64,000 bases of DNA from Leptodactylus fallax. Its lineage: Eukaryota > Chordata > Amphibia > Anura > Leptodactylidae. The notes under the pieces were generated by a model that saw only the letters and a program-made list of their open reading frames with translations, searched no databases and was not told the origin of the DNA. Position numbers and translations under genes: made by a program. The DNA is taken from NCBI GenBank assembly GCA_947044405.1, contig CAMRHE010000333.1, positions 1,550,001-1,614,000 on the forward strand, read 5' to 3'. Below, one piece after another: positions 46,881 through 60,501 of this stretch (position 1 is its first letter; the number at the start of each line of letters is the position of its first letter).

Positions 46881-49800
46881 GCTGATAATATTGTACAGTA
46901 ACATACGGCAATACACCCTCATCTGGTAATATCCCATAATACTACCTCTCCTGATAATTTCCTGTAATACTTTCTCACCTGATAATGTTCTGTAGTATTG
47001 CCTCTGCTAAAAATATCCTGCAGTACTCCTTCATCTGGTAATATACAGCAATACCCTGTCATCTAGTAATATACAGCGATACACCGTCATCTCATAATAT
47101 ACAGCAATACATTGTCATCTGGTAATATACAGCAATACACAGTCATCTCATAATATACAGCAATACATTGTCATCTAGTAATATACAGCAATACACCGTC
47201 CTCTGGTAATATACAGCAATACACCGTCCTCTGGTAATATACAGCAATACATTGTCATCTGGTAATATACAGCAATACACCGTCATCTCATAATATACAG
47301 CAATACATTGTCATCTAGTAATATACAGCAATACACCGTCCTCTGGTAATATACAGGAATATATTGTCATCTGGTAATATACAGCAATAAACCGTCATCT
47401 CATAATATACAGCAATACATTGTCATCTAGTAATATACAGCAATACACCGTCCTCTGGTAATATACAGCAATACACCGTCCTCTGGTAATATTCAGCAAT
47501 ACCCTGTCATCTGGTAATATACAGGAATACACCGTCATCTCATAATATACAGCAATACATTGTCATCTGGTAATATACAGCAATACATTGTCATCTGGTA
47601 ATATACAGGAATACACCGTCATCTCATAATATACAGCAATACATTGTCATCTAGTAATATACAGCAATACACCGTCATCTGGTAATATACAGGAATACAT
47701 TGTCATCTGGTAATATACAGCAATACACCATCATCTCAATAATATACAGCAATACATTGTCATCTGGTAATATACAGCAATACACAGTCATCTCATAATA
47801 TACAGCAATACATTGTCATCTAGTAATATACAGCAATACACCGTCCTCTGGTAATATACAGGAATACATTGTCATCTGGTAATATACAGCAATACACCGT
47901 CATCTCATAATATACAGCAATACATTGTCATCTAGTAATATACAGCAATACACCGTCCTCTGGTAATATACAGCAATACATTGTCATCTGGTAATATACA
48001 GCAATACATTGTCATCTAGTAATATACAGCAATACATTGTCATCTGGTAATATACAGCAATACACCGTCCTCTGGTAATATTCAGCAATACCCTGTCATC
48101 TAGTAATATACAGGAATACACCGTCATCTCATAATATACAGCAATACATTGTCATCTGGTAATATACAGCAATACACCGTCATCTGGTAATATACAGCAA
48201 TACATTGTCATCTGGTAATATACAGCAATACACCGTCATCTGGTAATATACAGCAATACATTGTCATCTGGTAATATACAGCAATACACCGTCATCTGGT
48301 AATATACAGCAATACATTGTCATCTGGTAATATACAGCAATACACCGTCCTCTGGTAATATACAGCAATACATTGTCATCTAGTAATATACAGCAATACA
48401 CCGTCATTTGGTAATATACAGCAATACATTGTCATCTGGTAATATACAGCAATACACCGTCATCTGGTAATATACAGCAATACATTGTCATCTGGTAATA
48501 TACAGCAATACACCGTCCTCTGGTAATATTACAGCAATACATTGTCATCTAGTAATATACAGGAATACACCGTCATCTCATAATATACAGCAATACATTG
48601 TCATCTGGTAATATACAGCAATACATTGTCATCTAGTAATATACAGCAATACACTGTCATCTAGTAATATACAACAATACATTGTCATCTGGTAATATAC
48701 AGCAATACACCGTCCTCTGGTAATATTCAGCAATACACTGTCATCTAGTAATATACAGCAATACACCGTCATCACAGAACACGCTCGTAATATACAGCAA
48801 TACATTGTCATCTGGTAATATACAGCAATACATTGTCATCTAGTAATATACAGCAATACATTGTCATCTAGTAATATACAGCAATACATTGTCATCTGGT
48901 AATATACAGCAATACACCGTCCTCTGGTAATATTCAGCAATACCCTGTCATCTAGTAATATACAGGAATACACCGTCATCTCATAATATACAGCAATACA
49001 TTGTCATCTGGTAATATACAGCAATACATTGTCATCTGGTAATATACAGCAATACACCGTCATCTGGTAATATACAGCAATACATTGTCATCTGGTAATA
49101 TACAGCAATACACCCCCGTCATTTGGTAATATACAGCAATACATTGTCATCTGGTAATATACAGCAATACACCGTCATCTGGTAATATACAGGAATACAT
49201 TGTCATCTGGTAATATACAGCAATACACCGTCCTCTGGTAATATACAGCAATACATTGTCATCTAGTAATATACAGCAATACACCGTCATTTGGTAATAT
49301 ACAGCAATACATTGTCATCTGGTAATATACAGCAATACACCGTCATCTGGTAATATACAGCAATACACCAACACCGTCCTCTGGTAATATACAGCAATAC
49401 ATTGTCATCTAGTAATATACAGCAATACATTGTCATCTAGTAATATACAGCAATACATTGTCATCTGGTAATATACAGCAATACACCGTCCTCTGGTAAT
49501 ATTCAGCAATACCCTGTCATCTAGTAATATACAGGAATACATTGTCATCTCATAATATACAGCAATACATTGTCATCTGGTAATATACAGCAATACATTG
49601 TCATCTGGTAATATACAGCAATACATTGTCATCTGGTAATATACAGCAATACATTGTCATCTGGTAATATACAGCAATACACCGTCCTCTGGTAATATTC
49701 AGCAATACCCTGTCATCTAGTAATATACAGGAATACACCGTCATCTTATAATATACAGCAATACACCGTCATTTGGTAATATACAGCAATACATTGTCAT

Positions 49801-50876
49801 CTGGTAATATACAGCAATACACCGTCCTCTGGTAATATACAGCAATACATTGTCATCTAGTAATATACAGCAATACACCCCGGAAACACACCAACACCGT
49901 CATCTGGTAATATACAGCAATACATTGTCATCTGGTAATATACAGCAATACACCGTCATCTAGAAATACAGCAATACATTGCACAGTAATATACAGCAAT
50001 ACATTGTCATCTGGTAATATACAGCAATACACCCCCTGGTAAATCAGCAATACCCGTCATCTGGTAATAACAGGATACAGCACTCATAATATACAGCAAT
50101 ACACCGTCATCTGGTAATATACAGCAATACACCGTCATCTAGTAATATACAGCAATACACCGTCATCTGGTAATATACAGCAATACACCGTCATCTGGTA
50201 ATATACAGAACCCAGTATATACACCAATACATTGTCATCTGGTAATATACAGCAATACATTGTTCATCTGGTAATATACAGCAATACACCGTCATCTGGT
50301 AATATACAGCAGTACACCGTCATCTGGTAATATACAGCAGTACACCGTCATCTGGTAATATACAGCAATACACCGTCATCTGGTAATATACAGCAATACA
50401 TTGTCATCTGGTAATATACAGCAATACACCGTCCTCTGGTAATATACAGCAGTACACCGTCATCTGGTAATATACAGCAGTACACCGTCATCTGGTAATA
50501 TACAGCAATACACCGTCATCTGGTAATATACAGCAATACATTGTCATCTGGTAATATTCAGCAATACACCGTCCTCTGGTAATAAACATACACCCACAAA
50601 CAGCAGTACACCGTCATCTGTAATATACAGCACACCCCTCTGGTAATATACAGCAATACATTGTCATCTGGTAATATACAGCAAACCCCCAATACAGCGT
50701 ACACCGTCATCTGGTAATATACAGCAATACATTGTCATCTGGTAATATTCAGCAATACCCTGTCATCTAGTAATATACAGGAATACACCGTCATCTCATA
50801 ATATACAGCAATACATTGTCATCTGGTAATATCTTTATAATACTCCCTCAGCTGATAATATCCTGCAGATTCATGA
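46881..50876. repeat. Minisatellite C, 28-bp unit, about 4 kb
   Basis: The unit is ctggtaatatacagcaatac plus accgtcat. Subtypes differ at ctgg/ctag/ctca and accgtc/attgtc. The first 150 bp and last 50 bp are strongly diverged (for example ctgataatttcctgtaatac), while the interior is nearly uniform, as expected for unequal exchange with decaying edges. About 140 copies, single direction. Between 49875 and 50700 many units carry small deletions or odd inserts. Confidence 0.95.
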
Positions 50877-52617
50877 ACCAATTACACTTGGCAGACACAT
50901 GAAACAACAGACATTTTAGCATGGTGCAGTCAGCAACCCACAGGGCTGAAGGACAGTGACCCATCTCAAAATAAAAATGTATATTTTCACTTTTTCTTCA
51001 GTGGCGTGCTGCAAGTAGCCATACATAAGCTAATATGCAAAAATAATGTAATTATTAAGTAAATGTTATCCAACAATCTCTTTTCATTGTATTCATTAAT
51101 TGTACTTTATAGGAGGTTTACACTGGTATAGGCCGTAAGTATATCCCTTGCTAATGAGAACACAGTGGTACATTTACTAATAGTTACACAGTGTAACCTT
51201 AGACTCCATAGTCTGAAAAAGTGCCAGATTTATCACAGTGATGGATGCTGGATGATAAGTGTACGTTCACATCTGCATTGTTTAATCTGTTCTTCTAGTC
51301 TGTCATAGGAAGAAAAGAAACAATAAAATAATATTGAAGTCTATCGGATATCCATTTTTTCACCCTGACATTGCCAGACAAAGAAGTTGGGTTTGCAGGA
51401 TTATTTTGTCCCCAATTTCAGACAGGCTTTGTGCAGGATGGACTCTGACGCAGTCTATAAGGACCTGTGGGTAGTTTATGGTCCCAAATTGATCTGACAG
51501 GTTCCCTTTAAGTAACTCAAAAGCTACAACCACTTCAGGCCTGTGTCCTACGAGGTGTACTGATGATGTCACTGTCTTGCACCTTCTTCTTTGTCTGTAG
51601 TCCTAGTGTTTTGTACTCCGCAGGCAGACCTGTCAGTTCCTTGGAGTCTTCCGTTTTTCAGGTGCCCTCACCCAGTGAGCGGATGAATAGCCTCTTTCAC
51701 CTGGTATTACTATTCACTGCACTGTGATGTCACCTCTATGGTCCTCTATTCATTTAAAGTTTAACTTTATTCATTTTTTTCATTAGGATATTTCAACCCA
51801 AAGCACAGCGTACGCCAGGCTATTATTCTACTGCTATATGAGTTTCAATAAAGGTTTTTTTCTTATATCTAGCTGTACAGTAGTATTGTACTGTGCCTAC
51901 ATAATGGATTATATAGAGATATCTCTATACGCCAGTACATTGTATGCTTAAAAATATTTTTTCTATAATTTTTCTCTATATATCATACATATGCATGGAA
52001 AGAAAAAGCTTGGTATGAAAAAAGATACCCAATGAAAAAAAATTATTAAAATATCGCTTTAGCAATTTTTTTTTATTAAATGATTATAAATATATAGATT
52101 CAGTATCACAAAAAATATTTATAAGTGATCATTAAACGGCATAAATAAAAATGGCGCAATTGTTTATTTTGATTTACTAGTAACAGTCTGGGGTCTGGAT
52201 ATATGTAACTGTGCCCTTTTATAAAGGCCACGTACCTTAAAAAGGCTACTCCCACTTTTGCCGCTATTTGGCATATGGAATTCACCCTCTGAAGGGCGCT
52301 CTCAGGTTGATGTCCATGTTCAGGCCTGACATGACTTGCGGCCTACAAAAAATCAATAAGCAACAGTGACTCCTCCTCCTCAGTACATGGGGGTTGGAGG
52401 TAAGTGAATATAATGTTTTTTTGTTGTTTTTTTTACACAACTCAGGGACATTTTAATAGAAAGGGGCATATTACATATAAGAGGGCAATTATAAATCGGG
52501 GGGCTATAGCAATGTAAGAGGAGATAACTAATAAAGGCAGGCATTTGGGGCCTTTAGTATAAGGGGCATCATTTATAAGAGATAGTAATGTGGAGCAGTA
52601 TAAATTTAAGGGGCTAT
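50877..52617. other. Anonymous DNA with a MITE end near 51500
   Basis: The motif gatctgacaggttcccttta at about 51490-51512, with gtacgttcacatctgcatt at 51260, suggests an old MITE of about 250 bp. A fragment around 52090-52180 resembles the interspersed repeat at 6990. No gene. Confidence 0.4.
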
Positions 52618-52780
52618 AAGGCTACATCCACATCTGCGTTCGGAGACTTTGTCGCCGTGTCAGCCTAAAATCAATGAATGAAAAAGTTCTGCATAAACAA
52701 ATTTTCTGTCCAGTGTTTTCAGTTTAAAAACAACAGCCACTCAATGGTGTCAATGGGACCCAGCACCTTATTGAGCTAAT
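52618..52780. repeat. Truncated MITE, ggctacatccacatctgc type
   Basis: It starts aaggctacatccacatctgc and contains gtcgccgtgtcagcctaaaa. Only the left half is present. Confidence 0.6.
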
Positions 52781-53502
52781 CTTAAAAAATGTTCTAAAAC
52801 TAGATAAAATGTGCCTAAATGTGCCTGTTCTAGCATAGAATTCAGTCAAAGCCAGCATAGTAAATTCCCCCAATATTGTATATATCCGTGTTCTTTTCCG
52901 GGCCTTCGAGAAACCACAACATTGTTTTGTGTGCTGCTGTCTGTCTAGCATCACCTATCAATACATATATCAGCACATCAATACATCATGATCATAACCG
53001 CTGTCATCGCCACATGCCAGGTGCTGTCCAGAAATCATGTGTTCAGGATCCTCAACCATAAATTCTAGTTCCAAAGATCATACTAAAGCTTCATTCTATT
53101 ATTCCAGGAAGTTCCCAGTTACTTGCCTGCTAAACCTGGTATGGGATTTATATCCAGGAGCGTGTATGCACTATATTATGGGTAACATCTAGACCAGCAA
53201 GTTCACCTGAGTGAGGCTGCAATTTAACCCTTTCAGGATGCTGCTCTTGCAATTCTGCATATTTTAAGACAATAAAATTACTCTTAGCCTTTATCTTTCA
53301 TCATTCTAGTATCCCAAACTATTCTAGAGGAAGACCCTATAAGGTTGATGTCAAATACCTCATGTTCGGAGGAAAATTCCTTCCTGACTCCAAATATACA
53401 TATCACTGTGGCTGGAAGGTTTTCTGTGCAGTCGCTGAGAACATTCTAGATGGATGACCTAGCTGTGTATATATGACTATTCATAAAGTCACTATATATA
53501 TT

Positions 53503-53533
<31 letters not shown>

Positions 53534-54150
53534 GCCCTCTATATCTGTAAATAATGTGTTGTCTAGGGACCAACATCTCTTCCCTTCCCACCCTTCATGA
53601 ATACTATATTCTATTTCTGAGATGGGAGCGACCTATTTGCAAATCCTTTGTGGAGACGCACATTCTTTACCTCCCTTTCTACATAATCCTTGTCACAGAT
53701 CTGGTTTTGTTAGTGTCACCAAAAATCTGATTTTATTTCTTAACTTTTATTCTTAGTTCTATCTCTTCCCATTGAAGCCTTTTTCTGTTGTGGCATTTTC
53801 ATTTTTCACTCTCCATGTTCCTAAAGCCATAACATTTTTTTATTTTTATATTCACAATGCTGTATGAGGGCTTTGCAGGACAACTAGTACTTCCTAAAGG
53901 CACCATTTAATATTCTGGTACCGGAAAGCTGTTGCTTCTCTTAATCTGACCATACAAGTTAGATGTGTTTTGGGTGAACCAGCTGATTTCAGGTGACATG
54001 TAATATACATGGCGGCCTCCCAGTCTTGGTGAAGATAAGGATCGAGCTGTTGGTTTTTAACAATCCTTTTGTTCTTGGAAATATAAGTCATTGCCAGAGG
54101 AATCAGGCAGTGGCTTTTTCCCCTTTCCAGTGCATTCTGCTGACAGCTAC
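52781..54150. other. Anonymous DNA, TA microsatellite and repeat fragments
   Basis: A (ta)n microsatellite lies at 53493-53528. A fragment with ggaggaaaattccttcctga (53367-53390) is of a kind widespread in frog genomes, and a fragment at 53865-53930 resembles the repeat at 6990. No coding region. Confidence 0.45.
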
Positions 54151-54305
54151 CATAAGGCTAGATTCACACGACAGTGAATAATGGCATCATTCATTTCACG
54201 GACCGTCAAAATATAGCTCATGTCCTATTTTTGGAGGTTTGCAAGACTTTGGACTTTTTACACAGCCGTTTTGTTCCTCGGATGTGTGAATTTAGCCTGA
54301 GTGTA
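54151..54305. mobile_element. Small MITE, ggctagattcacac type
   Basis: The ends taaggctagattcacacgac and (inverted) caggctaaattcacacatcc delimit about 150 bp. No ORF. Confidence 0.75.
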
Positions 54306-54872
54306 TGGCTGGCATTTTTCACTATTCCAGGCACGTTTGGCATTGCACATGGTGATCTTAGGTTTTGTGCAGCTGCTCAACCACAGAAACCCATTTCAAA
54401 AAAATCCTGATGCACAGTCCTTCTATTTAGCACTAATGTATGACTATAGAATTCTATAAGTATAAAATCAGTCATAACAGGATGTCCAAAGAGGCGAATT
54501 CAGTCTTTAGTGAATGACATTCTCCATTGGAATTCATATGTAGGAAATACTCTGTACAACTTCTAGGGGTGAATAGCCGCCATAGCCCGACGTGGAGTCT
54601 GACATGGCCTGTATGACTAGGTATGTTCACACAGAGTTTTTTCATGCCGATTCTGATCATGCATTATGAAAATGCATCAAAATCAGACTGGAAAACTCCT
54701 CAAATCTGCCACACAGTGATCTACACTTATTTCATCAGGATCCTGAAACCAGTGGTTGCCTACACACTGTATAATGACAGGAACCAGCCTCAAATGCATT
54801 GAGTAACCTGTAACATCTGGTCGTTGTGTATATTAATATCCCTTTTGTGATGATAAAAAAAAAACAGAATTA
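54306..54872. other. Anonymous DNA with another MITE half
   Basis: From about 54615 the sequence (ctaggtatgttcacacagag) begins a MITE whose other end is not clear. Confidence 0.4.
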
Positions 54873-55218
54873 GGGGCCATTCACATCACGTTTTTTACGT
54901 CAGTTTAATGGATGCAAAAAAACGGACGCAAAAACGGATGCAAACAGATGGCCATCCGTTTCCATAGACATCAATGTTAAAAAAAAAAAAAAAAAAAAAA
55001 ACTGACCCTTTTTTTTTTTAGGACACAAAAACATAATATCTCATACTTTTGTGTCCATCCAAAAAAATCGGACAGCAATGGATCCATTTTTTTTTAACAT
55101 TGAAGTTTATGGAAACATCCATCTGCTTGCATCCGTTTGCTTCTGTTTTAGCGTCCGTTTTTAATCTGTTTTTTGCATCTGTTAAACTGATGTGAAAAAC
55201 GTGATCTGAATGGAGTCT
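54873..55218. mobile_element. Palindromic MITE with A/T-run centre
   Basis: The left arm gccattcacatcacgttttt and right arm (inverted) tccattcagatcacgttttt run for more than 100 bp and meet at A and T runs near 54980-55020. The whole unit would fold into one hairpin. Confidence 0.85.
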
Positions 55219-55440
55219 TAGGCTGAGGCCCCACGTTGTGAAAATGCAGTTTTTTTGTTGCTGATTTTGCTGCAGTTATTTGAGCCAAACCAGGAGTGAA
55301 GCAGAAGGTAGAAATATCAGAACTTCCTATATATCTCCCATTTCTTTTGAAGCCATTCTTGGCTTTGGCACAAAAAAAATGCAGCAAAGTCTGCAACAAA
55401 AAAAACTGAGCTTCTGCAACGTGGGACTACAGCCTTAAAA
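55216..55440. mobile_element. MITE of the ggctgaggccccacg type
   Basis: The ends ttaggctgaggccccacgtt and (inverted) ttaaggctgtagtcccacgt delimit it. It abuts the previous element and is a shorter subtype of the family at 60123. Confidence 0.8.
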
Positions 55441-56650
55441 ATCCCACAAAAATGCCAAAAAAAACCTGTTGAAAAATATGGCTGTTTTCTGTCAAAAATA
55501 GTGCCACACCCATCCACTGGTTGCGTGTGGTTGTGTGGTGCAGTCTCATTCATTTCGACAGAGTTGAGTATCAATACCAGACTCAAATCATGGACAAGGG
55601 TGAAGGTGTTTCAAGAAGAACATGAAAGAGGACCAAGGGCTGGGCCCACAGGTTCTGCAGGTACACAATGCCACACAGACACACACACCGTTTTAATTCC
55701 CAGAATAATATTTACTGAGTAAATCAATGAAGAATGATCTGGGAAAATATGCATAAAAGTATAAACAGAGAGAAAAATACAAAATGCTATGGAACAGATT
55801 ATTGCAGCAAACCAATACTATATCCTTAGTTCCCACAATTACTTAAACAGGTAATGGATTCAAGTCCTTTAAGAACACGGTTTTCCTGGATCGGTCCCTC
55901 GTCAGAGTGCACCCTAAGTATTGCGCAATACTATTTGTAATCCAATGGTTAGATTGTAATCCACAGGCAAATGCTGTCTTCCCCTTCAAGTACAGTTATA
56001 GGCATTGCTCCAGCTTCCTGTAGTGCAACACGTAAAAGATAGGCCAGTCTCTCCAATGATAAGGTGTCAGTGTAAGAGTCCCTTATATAACTACCACCAC
56101 GTGGTCTATGTAGATGCGACCAAGCTGTACTCACAAGTCCTTGAGGCCTTTACTTTGTGTAGCCACTTTATCTTCTGTGCTTCAGGGGTGCCTTGACTCC
56201 GTCCTCAGCCAGCACCACGGTCACTGTGTCCTAGAACTCAGTCCTCCGCCAGCACCAAGACTTCACCTGCAGTCAGCTCAGCTCAGGCCTCCATCCAGCA
56301 CAAAGCTCTCTCCAGCAGCCCAGCACACCTCAGGCTTCCAGTTTCAGATCCTTCTCCACACCACCCCTCCCTTCCTGTTTCCTGCTGGGTGATGATGCAG
56401 TTCCCAATCTCCAGTGGGAGGCATAAAAACTGCAATCCTAGCGCACTGCCATTCTTGTAGAAGTCCAACACGTTACAGTAATTATCTATAATCAGGCTTT
56501 GAACCCTAGAACAATATTTACATTAATTACATTAATAATTATGGGCAGTTTCTTACTTTGCTGCCACCTGCTGACCACAGTTAGTTACTGCAGATGTATT
56601 GCTTCACAACCTTACAAACACACCAATGTTTTTCTAATCCTGGAAAACCC
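55441..56650. other. Anonymous DNA, possible solo LTR
   Basis: Around 56380-56460 a TATA-like cataaaaactgcaat follows C-rich DNA, which could belong to a solo LTR, but no paired end or duplication was found. No gene. Confidence 0.35.
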
Positions 56651-56651
56651 C

Positions 56652-56966
56652 TTAAAGGGCCATTTACACAGAAAAATTTGTAGCTGATTTTGAGGTGAAT
56701 TTTGTTTTCAATGTGAGACAGTGACAGACACTTCCTATTTTTGTCAGGACACTGATAAAAGGAACATCTGGCTCGATCTTGCTGCAGATTCCACAGCTGA
56801 TTCAGCCACAGAACCCATGGCGTGAGATTACTGCAGGTTATCCTTATTGTTTCTGAGGCTCATCATCGAGGTTTTCTGCCATGGGTTTATATAGGGCGAG
56901 AGATATAAGAGGAGAGGTAGAAGACCACCTCAAATTCCTCTCCAAATTCCATTGTGTGAATACAGT
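56652..56966. mobile_element. Palindromic MITE, agggccatttacacag type
   Basis: The ends agggccatttacacagaaaa and (inverted) ctgtattcacacaatggaa delimit it. The inside includes gctgcagattccacagctga and the related segment atgggtttatatagggcg. No ORF. Confidence 0.7.
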
Positions 56967-58440
56967 AGGACATTAATGTATCACAGTGGACTACAGAATA
57001 CTTATATGTTTTAAAACGTATTTATTTTTACATTGTAGATTTTTTATTCTATTTTCTATACATGATTATGGGGGCAGCCATCTTGCCAGAACTTCTCCTC
57101 TGTTCTGTTAACAGCATTTAGTGATAAGCTTCACAGCATAGTCATGGCCATAGGCAGCCATAGTCTGGAGTTAACTCATTGAGGTCTATAGGAGAGTTTT
57201 TACACATGTTTTTGTGCAGGGAGAGGGAGTAGATAAGCTGTGATGTCATCCGTCGTCAGTAGTGGATGCCTTGATGGGTATTACATATAGAGGTATTATC
57301 TTCTATTGTAACCCTGTGTTTCTTGTCTATGATGTAAATGAGGTGAGTAATGCAAAGAAAAGGCAGTCTATTATTAGGCTTTTTGGCCAGAGTGAACATT
57401 TGCAGAATTACAAGATATAGACCTTTTTATTAAATATAGATAGTGACATGGAAAATGTAAAAAAAGATTATATACCTTTGGCCATTATAATACTAATAGT
57501 GGAAGCCTTTTCTGATTAAGATTGATCTTAGAGACCTAAATCCCCCTTCTTTTCTTATTGTACATTACCATATGAGACGCATAATGTGGTAAGACATTGT
57601 TTTAGGACATAGCTTTGTTTATCAGGGAATGATAAAGCTTGCGCTATGTATTACACAGACCCCTCAGAATGTGGGCCAATAATGAGAACATTGTGGTGGT
57701 GGTATTAATAAAAATGATTCATCTTCCTTTTAAACATAGTCACAATGTGCAGACTATCCATATCTAAGCCCATGTCATCTGTATGGGCAGATCTTCCAGG
57801 TCCAGCTGTGTCCCTTCACAACATGCTTTGTATTCGGAGGGTCTGGAGTCCGCTGATATATAAACAGTATGATATGTATAAAAATAAAGCTGATGCCATG
57901 TAAATATTGATCTTGAGCGCTGTTCAGTGTCTGAAAGATTTAACCAGCACTGCAAGAAAATAAGATAAGCAGATGGTGACATTAGAAATGGTCCACTACA
58001 ACTCTCATTCTCCTGACAATGGTTATCAAGGCTGCTAGGAGTTGTCCTGCATCACATACTGAATGACAAAGTGTCTTAAAATGACCTCTTCAACTAACAT
58101 TCACATCAATGTGGAACACTGAAACATGGCAGCGGACCTCCAGACCATGGCAGTGAAGTAGCTGGATAAATTAGTCTAAGGTCTTCTGAACGCACCGATT
58201 TAGCGGAGACCAGTCGACCATCTAATCTGTATTAAATGTTTGGTTAATGTTAGTTCAGGAGATACAAACAAGAAAAAAAGTGTCGGCAGAGGTCTCAATT
58301 CCAAAATAGACAATGTGACTAGACCAGCACTCCAACATCTCATGGCAGTATAAAATATCTTCTTTATTGTATCCACACAAAGACAGGAAATCGGACCAGC
58401 ACTCAGGGCACATCGTACACATTTCAGCTCTTACTGACCC
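56967..58440. other. Anonymous DNA
   Basis: A patch near 57060-57250 (gggggcagccatcttgcca) looks like part of another repeat. No gene motif. Confidence 0.4.
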
Positions 58441-58722
58441 TTATGCTAGGCTCACACTAGTGCCAGGCTCTCTGTCATTTGGGTCCATCAGGGGAACCTG
58501 AATGATGGAGAACCGGACTGCTAAAACAGCGGTTACACAAGGAGACCAGCGGACCCCATTGACTATAATGGGGTCTGCTGGGTGTCCACTGTTTCAAAAC
58601 TGAAAGCGGCGGACAAAAAAGTCCTCCATGCAGGACTTTCCTCTATGCTGATTTTCGGCAGTTTCTGTGATGGAGTCTCCAACAGAAACTCCGGCGCAAA
58701 TGCGTACCCAGTCGTAGTCATA
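58441..58722. mobile_element. MITE, ggctcacactagtgcc type
   Basis: Left end atgctaggctcacactagtg. The body has ccccattgactataatgggg (palindromic) and gtcctccatgcaggactttc. The right end is gcaaatgcgtaccc. It belongs to the ggttcacac family. Confidence 0.75.
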
Positions 58723-59759
58723 GATTTGACAAAGTGAGACAGAAAATAAACTATAAACTAATAATCAGCTGTTACCCTGCCCACTAGTAGAACATACAAG
58801 GTTCACTAAAAAAGTATATAACATAATAAAAACAATATACAAAAATATATTAATAGTTCAGTTACATCAATCCCATCATTGAGTCCCTTAAGATATATAG
58901 TATCCAATAATAGAATCCAATAGTGATCAACAGGGCACACCTCCACTCTCCGCCTCTGGCAGGTATACTGACCATTTCAGTGTCAGAATGGCAGAGACTG
59001 GAGAAAATGTCTGGCAATGTTTGAAGGATTAGAAGCATCTGAAGGTTCATATCTGCACAGCTCTGTCTGTTATTCTGATCCATCAGAGGACCAGACCAAT
59101 GGACAAACAAACTGCTTAAATAGTGGGCATCAATGGTGCCCGACGAACCCCGTATACTATAATGGCAACTGTGTCCGTTCTTTTAAACTGAAACCGCCAG
59201 ACGAAAAAGTCAGACTTGCAAATCGACAGCAAGAACTTCTCTCACTGGCACAACAGAAAAAGCCCTTGGTACTCAGCCACATTTTGGATCTCCATTTATT
59301 ATATAACATACACGGTGAGAGCAAGGAGTCAAGTATATGGGCCCACCAGGAGTTCAGTAATGCACAGAATACAGCTATTCAAATGACTGGTTTGCTGGAG
59401 TGGGTAGAAGAAAAGAGCAGGTTCCCCTCCATCTAGCAGGGCAGTCCAGGGTTTGGGCTGCTTAATGAAACTCACTAGGTGTCAGCTGAGAAGACTCCTG
59501 AAGAAAAGGAGAACATCACTGAGACATGGCTGACTGAGGAAGACAGGCTGAGGCAAGGGCCTGGAGAGCTGCACCTAAGCTGGTATGAACACTGGTTTGT
59601 TTTGGAGGCGCTAGGGCGACACCGATAGTAAGGGACACTATATTGTGTCAGGCGACCGGGATTTGTTTTGTTGTTAGAACCAGTGTTGTATCTCTGCACG
59701 CTTGGCTGGAGAAATAAAGCTGCTGAAACTGAGCTGCCTGTGTGACATCAGATTCCAAA
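58723..59759. other. Anonymous DNA with a MITE fragment at 59060-59230
   Basis: The fragment includes ccgtatactataatggcaac and gaaaccgccagacgaaaaag, matching the centre of the ggttcacac-family MITEs. The open frame 59017-59436 runs through it and is not a gene. Confidence 0.5.
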
Positions 59760-60065
59760 TTGAATTCAGACCTCAAAAATATTTCAAACCCCAAAATTTG
59801 ACCAGACAGCACACCTAAAAATTAATTCAGATCCCATACAGCAAAATTATTGCAGGTCCCAGACATGAGACCCCAGAATTATTTCAAATGTCAGACCCAA
59901 ACATTAATTCAGAACAAAGCCCTAAACTCTGTAGACCCCACACCAAACCACTAAATGCAGAACCCAGAGCATACCAATAAATTAATGCAGACCCTAGATC
60001 ATATTACATTCATTCAGACCCCAGATTGGAATCCTGAATTATCCAGCTCACACTCCTAAATCAGG
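59760..60065. repeat. Decayed tandem repeat with cagaccc motif
   Basis: Phrases such as aattcagatcccatacagc, ttcagaccccagattgga and aatgcagaccctagatca recur at irregular 25- to 40-bp steps across 300 bp. It is probably an old minisatellite. Confidence 0.6.
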
Positions 60066-60122
60066 TCCTAGGCCAGATACTAAGGGTATGCTCACATGGA
60101 GATTTTCCAGCTTGGAAAACAC

Positions 60123-60501
60123 CTTAAGGCTAAGGCCCCATGTAGCGTCCCGCAGCAAAAAAGCGCTGTGGGAAAAACCGTGGTGGCAACGCATTGCAGT
60201 TTTTCCCGCAGCGCTTTTCACAGAAAGTCCATAGAAATCTCCTCCACAGATTTTCTACATAAATTATACCTATAGGGAACCGCCGGTGTTTCCGTAGGTA
60301 AAATTGACATGCTGCAATTTTCAAAACCGCAACGGTTTTGGAAATCGCAGCATGCCCGCAGCATGTATTTTCCCGCAGTGTAGGGATGGGATTCGCAGAA
60401 TCCCACCACTACACAGTGACTGTAAACGCCATGTTTTTTTTCCACAGTGTTTCAGCCGTGGGCAAACTGCAGCATTTACGCCATGTGGGGCCCCGGCTTA
60501 A
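60123..60501. mobile_element. Complete MITE, ggctaaggcccca family, TTAA-flanked
   Basis: The ends ttaaggctaaggccccatgt and (inverted) ttaagccggggccccacatg both begin with TTAA. The central palindrome is caaaaccgcaacggttttgg. Fragments of the same family occur at 64, 387, 6862, 55216 and 61790. The TTAA edges suggest piggyBac-type mobilisation (inference). Confidence 0.88.

Noticed and set aside
46881..50876. CRISPR-like array of 28-bp repeats
   Set aside because: Units follow each other with no unique spacers, and the context is a vertebrate genome. It is a minisatellite.
55700..56470. Solo LTR
   Set aside because: A TATA-like motif and C-rich DNA are present, but I found neither TG...CA ends nor a flanking duplication.
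59017..59436. 139-residue plus-strand open frame
   Set aside because: Its middle is the centre of a ggttcacac-family MITE, and no protein similarity is recognised.
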